Source: Diadema setosum
Lineage: Eukaryota; Echinodermata; Echinoidea; Diadematoida; Diadematidae
Direction: 5' to 3'
Assembly (NCBI RefSeq): GCF_964275005.1
Contig: NC_092688.1
Coordinates: forward strand, 25,720,934-25,784,933
DNA length: 64,000 nt
A model generated the notes under the pieces. That model saw only the letters and a program-made list of their open reading frames with translations, ran no database searches and was not told where the DNA came from. The position numbers and the translations under genes were made by a program. Every line of letters begins with the position of its first letter. Positions within the stretch are counted from its first letter, which is position 1. Shown piece after piece: positions 58,377 through 64,000 of this stretch.

Positions 58377-59121
58377 CTGTGAACAAACATTCCCATCCAC
58401 AAAAACAATAACAACCTAATGAAAACATGTTTGATACCACAGCAAAGAAAGGATAAAATTCAGGAGTAAACTTCATGGAGTTCAAATCAGTGGTGCCTGT
58501 GGTGTCGTAAGCTTACGTGATCAGATGGTAAAAATGCCTATCTCTTTGGTATATTTTCAAATTAAGAGAAGGAAAACATGCAGTGAGCATTTCAGAGCAC
58601 GTATCGTAATCATGGAAAAGACATACCGAGTATAGATTTATGTTTCCCAATGAATTAATCCGCGGGGAACAACACGATTTTGTATATTCGAGTAGTGAGT
58701 AATTTTGTAGGTAAGGTTTGTCTTGTGTCAACGCATTTGAATGACTTACTTCAATTTTTCATCATATATGGAAGTATTAATACCAGGAACTTAAAACAGC
58801 AGTCATTATCGCGCTTTATGTCATGTCGAGTGTTTTAGGTGAAGGCTCAAATGGCACATATTCGTCATTAACCGCGCTCAAATGTAGATAACTCTCATAT
58901 AAGATACAAATGAATATATATATACATAATACACGTACATGTATATACCAGAAAATTTCACAACTCCTTCACTTCAAGACAAAAATAAAATGCTGTCTTT
59001 TTTTCTCTATCGCTCCGTCTTACACTATTTTACAAAGCAGAGATTACTGAAGATAATAATCGTTGATAATAATATATATATACTGTCAAAAATGATTTTT
59101 AGGACAGACCGTTTGCTTTCC

Positions 59122-59331
59122 TTTCGACTGCTTGGCAAGAAGGGATTGAAGTGTTCCAAACCGGGAAGTAAGTCGACCATCTAGGTTGTATCACACACTG
59201 CAGTGTTGCACTCCCGTTGATGGTGTAACCTTTGTCACAGGTGAGAGTTATCTTCGACCCGAAGCTCGTAATATCCGAGTCCCAACTTCCATTGGGCACA
59301 ATCCCAGGATGATTTCAAACTCCTACCGAGA
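59122..59331 (-). pseudogene. Gene C exon 6, CCP domain, first Cys replaced by stop and donor lost
   Basis: 210 nt, as in gene B. The codon for the first CCP cysteine (TGT in B) is TGA at 59315-59317. The donor GAAA/GTAATG of gene B is GAAA/GGAAAG here, so the GT is gone. The remainder, from NGSWDSDITSFGSKITL to the last cysteine, is well conserved, which suggests recent inactivation. Confidence 0.8.
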
Positions 59332-59873
59332 CTTTCAATAAAGGAGACATACAGGAAATTCTCGTGAGCCATGACGGAAAGGTTGAAATAACCACTACCA
59401 CCATCACAATATATAAAGAGAACTACTAAAGCAATATCATAGATTAAGATCATGACACTTGTTACATTTATAACCTATGATGCCAATAGCGAATAAAATG
59501 AATATGAAATCATAATGACTGCATATTTTATTGTATTTCTGATTATGAAATAGCATGAAATACTGTGCAAGTCAGAAAATGTGATTCTACGACTGGATTG
59601 CTTCCTTAATATTACTATTCACTATGTACCACTAGAGGGTCTGAAGTATCAGTTATTAATGAAAAGCATTGATGTACATCGATAGTTTTGTTATGGGAAT
59701 AAACATGATTTTGAAGTATATACGGACACATCCATCTGACAGCAACAGAGTGTTCATTAAAGCCTAGAAATTGGCAAAAATGATAAAATGACTCCGTGTT
59801 CAGGCATTTAATGCAAAGCACTACATGGATGCTCCCGCTGGTCACCTGCTGGTTATTTACGCAAGTACATTTT

Positions 59874-59908
59874 TCTTCTTCTTCTTCTTCTTCTTCTTCT
59901 TCTTCTTT
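59874..59908. repeat. CTT trinucleotide repeat
   Basis: About 11 CTT units in gene C intron 5; read in reverse it gives a meaningless poly-Glu frame. Confidence 0.95.
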
Positions 59909-60184
59909 GAACATGAATTCCATAGATTATTAAGTCTTGCAAGTCTGTTATGCACCATCATGACTATGTCACTTCGAAAACGAATGAAATGCCCAACCAA
60001 CTGAGAAAGAAAGGGGAAAAGTAAGAAAGAAAGGTCATTTTCAAAATGTGCACTGAGTTAATTAAGAACGGTTTATTGTGGCAATTACAGGTGTCAGAAT
60101 TTATTAGAAAATAATTCTGTCGTCTTCATTGTCATTGATGCTTGTCTACATTTATTTTACTCTCTGATGTCTCGGCGTACTCAC

Positions 60185-60454
60185 TGTTAAATGAATAATG
60201 TCGGTTGGAGTCAAACTCTGTCGCAAGTGCACATGTCCAATTGTGAGAAAAGTTTCCGTCAGAAATGATCTGCGCATACGTTTCAGACTGAAAACAATTG
60301 CACATTCCTTTTTGCATGACAGCAACGCCATTGCTTACGGTCTGTCTTCTACAGGTAGACATGCACTCGCCGTCCGAATCAACGTCAAGTACAACTTGGG
60401 ATGTTGCTTAAAGGTTTAGTTGGTTGCCTTTGTAGCATCCGAGAAATCCAGGCT
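60185..60454 (-). pseudogene. Gene C exon 5, WSC-like domain with stop
   Basis: 270 nt with the same splice sites as gene B. It starts EPGFLGCYKGNQLNL and then has TAA at 60408-60410; after it the frame resumes as DVDSDGECMSTCRRQ and MCNCFQSETYAQ to the end. The segment around the stop (33 nt) is unusually diverged from gene B while the flanks are nearly identical, as if two compensating indels had occurred. All the later cysteines are kept. Confidence 0.75.
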
Positions 60455-60799
60455 CTACAACAGTCACAAAATGTTATTATTTAAACCTGCCTATGGTTTC
60501 CTTTCTGCTCAAGAATTATTCCAATCACTGAAAAATCAAATTGTAGATATTGCAGAACAACTGAAATGACACTTTAACAAGCATTTCTGTTTGAAAACAA
60601 GTCCATTTCTTTATACCTGAAGCACCTGGAAATGATAATTGTAATAAAATCTATACACATGACATCGGAATTTATGGTTTCGCCATACACAATCATTGTC
60701 AAACATAAGAATTCAATTCATCTATGTGCCGTAGCATATTATATTACCTCTATTAACAATGATATATAATTCGCAAATTTCGATGTTTACATCTCTCAC

Positions 60800-60880
60800 C
60801 TCGGCACGGGAGTCTAACAATCCTGTTTGAGGAACACTCGGTTGTTGTTGTCTTTAGGCAGTCGACTACACGCAGCGGCT
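60800..60880 (-). CDS. Gene C exon 4, SRCR second half
   Basis: 81 nt, GCACAG to CCGAG/GTGAGA, phase 1 to 1, one codon longer than in gene B. Reads PLRVVDCLKTTTTECSSNRI then VRLPCR. Open, with the three expected cysteines. Confidence 0.75.
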
Positions 60881-61349
60881 CTGTGCATTGATATTGTACA
60901 AAGTAGTTCATTAACTATTCTTAAGTTTTGAACGCTGCATTTCTCATGAAAGTTTGAGACATGAACAACAGTTGCCATATCTGATAAGTATGCATGTATG
61001 AAGAAAACAAGCTACACAGTAAAGAATCAAGGTGTAAAAAATCAGATATGAAAATGTATCTGGGCATTAAAGATTTTGCATGTACAGAGAAGTGTTGCAC
61101 GTATATCAAAAGAAAAAACCGAATTATGATTATGACAATACCTCGCAAACTTTTGCTTATGAATTTCCATCTTTGAATACCTTGCAGATTTCACCTTTTG
61201 ACGCAGACTATAGTGTGCTTGTCAACTATCAACTTTCCCTTTGTCTGTGATGCGATGCATGCTATATTCTACATGAAACGGTGCACATGCATTACTCACA
61301 AGTTTTTTATCGGCATGCATAATGACAATCATGACAGTTCTGCGGTTAC

Positions 61350-61574
61350 CTTCACCACACAAGAGGACTAGAGTCTTGTCTCGTGTTGCTGCAGGCCCAT
61401 TGGCCAAAATAGACTGGCTTGTATACTCCCTTGCAGCCGGGAAACCGAGCTCTCTGCAGACCAATTCAGCAGCTTTGGGGGTAAATCTATCTCAGCAGAC
61501 GTATTTGTCTGATTCGATAACCACCAGGCCTTCAAGGGGAGAGAGTCCATCAACCAGCTTCACCGATGGCATCC
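61350..61574 (-). pseudogene. Gene C exon 3, SRCR first half with stop
   Basis: 225 nt against 237 in gene B. After KYVC the reading meets TGA at 61492-61494 at the edge of a 15-nt deletion that removed the YDEFKAD part; the frame then continues KAAELVCRELGFPAARE to the donor. The domain signature LVCRELGF is intact downstream of the stop. Confidence 0.8.
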
Positions 61575-61814
61575 CTTGAAGATTGATGTTCGAGGAAATA
61601 AAATGAATTGTGGTTACTGCTAATGTATAATAATTCATTAATGATTGCATAATTCTCATGTAATCAGCCATCGTAGCTCATTCGAGGTAAAGATGATTTT
61701 AGGGAGGAATATCGGAATGATAAGATCTATATCCTTGTTCGAGATATTCACCTAAATTTTCCTTGAGGATAAAGTGTATCAATTACAGCAGGAGAAACAT
61801 TGTACTCTTCGTTT

Positions 61815-61850
61815 TGATGTTGTTGTTGTTGTTGTTGTTTGTTGTTGCTT
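61815..61850. repeat. GTT trinucleotide repeat
   Basis: (GTT)n with an interruption, in gene C intron 2. Confidence 0.85.
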
Positions 61851-62224
61851 GAATTAGCATTGACCCTGAGGCCTTAACACACTTCCTACACTCCGAAACT
61901 GATAAAAAAAAATGATAATAATGGCCCAGTATTAGAGGTACCATCGAAGTCTTGAAGAAATGTCAAATTCTTTGGACACATTGCATTGCCATTGCCATCC
62001 ATGTCCCTGCGAATTCGGTGTCGCGATTTTATTTTGTACCATTTCAGGGATAGACAATGCATTTTACAATCAATCGTAGTTTACTTATTCTGCTTTGCTG
62101 CATTTTTGATATGGATTTTGATGCAAAGATTGCAAAGTTGATATGCAAATAAGGTTATTTCTGCAGTGATTGAAAGTCTTCATAGGTAGAAATTGTCATT
62201 TAATTTGATGTTAAGTATAAAGCC

Positions 62225-62410
62225 ACTATGGAAGAATTGAAACTGTATAAAAACAAACAACCACGGCAAGAACCGCAGCCTTAAATCCCCTCCAAACCAC
62301 CAGGACAATGCTAAGATGTATTCTCGCTGCCGCCATCGAACTCAGAAGGGGGCTAGAGATTGAGAATCCGTGATTCTAGCCCCTGAGCCACAACAATAAT
62401 CATGATATTC
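62225..62410 (-). mobile_element. tRNA-derived SINE-like repeat in gene C intron 2
   Basis: Minus-strand head TGTGGCTCAGGGGCTAG followed by GAGTTCGATGG resembles A and B boxes. It is the paralogous partner of 19630-19850 in gene B. Confidence 0.5.
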
Positions 62411-62897
62411 TCTCGTCAATCGAGAAAAAATGGTATGAACTTTGTATAAGTACACCATCATATTGATATCATGGCTTAGATGAAAATGACGCATTATGAT
62501 ATATTTTAGTTCTTTGATTTCTTTTCAATTATGCCTGCGTTTTGACGCAGTCTCTTATAGATACCATCGACATAAGGACTTGGATTTTTTGTTCAGGATA
62601 CCTATTTTCTATACGATAGTCATAGTATCATTATTCTGTGCAAAAAAGACTGTAATTTTTACTTCTTTGAATGTAGATATTACCGTTTCACTTTACAGTC
62701 TAAATGGTCTACTTTCACATGTGCGCTTTGAAATCACGTGCCTTTTTGACAATTAAAGTGTACGCGCGGTCTACGCAATCATACATAATCTGTTGCAATT
62801 CGAAAGATAAAGTCAGGTTCAAGAGAACTGAAGGAAATTATTGTTGGAGTGAATAAAACAAACGCAGCTTCTTCATGAAATTGTCATAGACACTTAC

Positions 62898-63210
62898 CCT
62901 CGTAACACTTCACTGACATGTTGAATTTCACAGGGTAGATATATATACCATAACCGTAGCTTCGTCTGATGAGTGAGCGATAAAAAGGGAGAATACTCTG
63001 AGTCTTTCAATATCAGATTCCGAGATTTCTTGTTCCCTATTTCATCAAGTCTTTCGAATCCCACCACTCCGTTGTTGATTAGATAGACGGTATAGAGGAT
63101 TCTCCTTCCACTGGGTGCCTGCAGAACCCAGCTGTCACGGTTGTCAACGCAGGTTTGGTCACACCGTATCTCCCATTCAAGTGGAATCCCCGAACAATTT
63201 AGACTGTAAT
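62898..63210 (-). CDS. Gene C exon 2, CUB-like exon with the same phase conflict
   Basis: 313 nt from CACACAG to GAGG/GTAAGT. The 5' frame reads YSLNCSGIPLEWEIRC, then SWVLQAPSGRRILYTV to YSPF; the 3' frame reads YRSLIRRSYGYGIY to VKCYEG and fits the next exon. The same TTTTT run separates the two frames as in gene B. No stop interrupts the 5' frame. Confidence 0.6.
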
Positions 63211-63629
63211 CTGTGTGATGATAAGGATCACAAAGAGTGCACGTAAATTAATGAATTATGAGAATAGCAATAAAAGGAACAATGAAAAATTCCTCTGAGT
63301 ATTCGAGCTGATGTCAGTTCTGTGACATGATTTAAAATGCCAAATCATGTACTATTTCTTGCCGAATTCTTGTAACGCATTCGTCTTCCTGGAGATCACA
63401 TGCCAGTAGTTAAGTTATCAATGAATATTCTTTCACAAACGCAGCAGATAAAAATGATAAAGGTTAACTTTATTGAACCTATTACTTGTGGGAATTATTA
63501 GGACAAAAGTTCAAGCATATCTGACAGAACATTCCATTCTCGTGTAAACACTGACTTGCTACAAGAACTGAGAAGGAGAGAAATGTGCGAGATATGTCAA
63601 TGATGGAAAGAAAATTGAAAGGTACCCAC

Positions 63630-63723
63630 ATGTATTAGTTCCAAGTGCTGAGGACTTCATAAAAGGATTGCTAAACAAGAAATGAGCAGAAATCCATACG
63701 AGGAATATCATTCTTTCCTCCAT
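63630..63723 (-). CDS. Gene C exon 1, signal peptide
   Basis: ATG at 63723 opens MEERMIFLVWISAHFLFS, nearly identical to gene B, with the phase 1 donor ACAT/GTGGGT. A run of about 20 A bases at 63727-63746 lies just upstream of the start. Shared sequence with gene B continues to the window edge. Confidence 0.7.
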
Positions 63724-64000
63724 CGCAAAAAAAAAAAAAAAAAAATGGGAAATCATAGCACAGCCACTGCAGATAATTCCGAAATAACAGCACGCTACGG
63801 AAGTCTGAAAGTCGGTGTAATGTTCCCTTCAATCCTTACATACAACGTGGAATAGATATGAACAAAAAATATTGTTGATGGTACTGAGGTGATTGATGGC
63901 GTTGGAGTATTGAAAAGTCTGAGTGCGCATGATAAGAATGCGTTCGAGCAGAATCTCATAAAGTTGTCTGGGCTTTCAAGGAAGCGATACAGGAGGATCC

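Larger units (their letters stand above)
51460..63723 (-). pseudogene. Gene C: paralogue of gene B, whole locus, multiply broken
   Basis: Eleven exons match gene B in order, phase and nearly in length: 63630-63723, 62898-63210, 61350-61574, 60800-60880, 60185-60454, 59122-59331, 58311-58376, 56581-56649, 55596-55713, 53252-53405 and 51460-52275. They total 2416 nt, again one base over a multiple of three. Lesions: TGA in the SRCR exon, TAA in the WSC exon, TGA replacing the first CCP cysteine, a lost donor after the CCP exon, and TAA in the tail. The tail differs from gene B after about 50 residues. Most likely a pseudogene. Splicing that skips the SRCR first-half, WSC and CCP exons would keep the phase (all are phase 1 to 1), so a shortened receptor cannot be excluded. 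Confidence 0.7.

Noticed and set aside
59615..59923. Minus-strand frame with a poly-Glu run
   Set aside because: Generated by the CTT repeat; no splice sites, no domain.
1..64000. CRISPR arrays, bacterial operons, ribosome binding sites
   Set aside because: Intron-containing animal DNA; repeats lack the spacer structure of CRISPR and no prokaryotic gene organisation is present.

Overview
This window is animal genomic DNA: intron-rich, AT-rich, and full of microsatellites, tRNA-derived SINEs, foldback/MITE-like elements and a Penelope-like retroelement. There are no operons or bacterial signals. Receptor exons that combine SRCR, WSC and CCP modules, together with the repeat types, suggest a marine invertebrate deuterostome. 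My best guess is an echinoderm, where SRCR genes are greatly expanded; this is inference from content, not a database match.

The backbone is a head-to-tail family of three paralogous receptor genes, all on the minus strand. I call them A (start codon at 748, running off the left edge), B (21104 down to 7571) and C (63723 down to 51460). B and C can be followed exon by exon with conserved lengths and phases: signal peptide, CUB-like exon, SRCR domain in two exons, WSC-like exon, CCP/sushi exon, two Ser/Thr-rich stalk exons, transmembrane exon, and a cytoplasmic tail with many tyrosine motifs. The layout reads as a cell-surface receptor that binds through modular ectodomains and signals through phosphotyrosine docking. 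Most of these exons lack an internal ATG or are short, so they were found by splice sites and B-to-C comparison.

B looks the most intact. C carries a stop in its SRCR, WSC and CCP exons, a lost splice donor after the CCP exon, and a stop inside the tail. A has stops in its CUB-like exon. All three share a 313-nt CUB-like exon that is one base too long for the flanking phases. The tails of B and C share only their first roughly 50 residues.

Region by region: 0.08-0.75 kb start of gene A; 0.75-7.4 kb intergenic, with a possible relic of a small secreted peptide, a foldback element and a tandem duplication; 7.4-21.1 kb gene B, with two inverted copies of a 1.16-kb TIR element in introns where C is empty; 21.1-31 kb repeats, including a GC-rich complex repeat and a GTGTTTA-rich island; 31.0-41.4 kb an inverted-repeat-bounded segment containing a recent 5.1-kb Penelope-like element with an uninterrupted 1017-codon RT/GIY-YIG frame; 41.7-42.9 kb a 1.19-kb palindrome with TA flanks; 43.2-45.5 kb exons of an unrecognised minus-strand gene; 45.6-49.8 kb a 4.24-kb TIR element carrying about a dozen copies of a 14-bp near-palindrome; 50-51.4 kb GTGTTTA and CTTCGGA repeat islands; 51.46-63.7 kb gene C.
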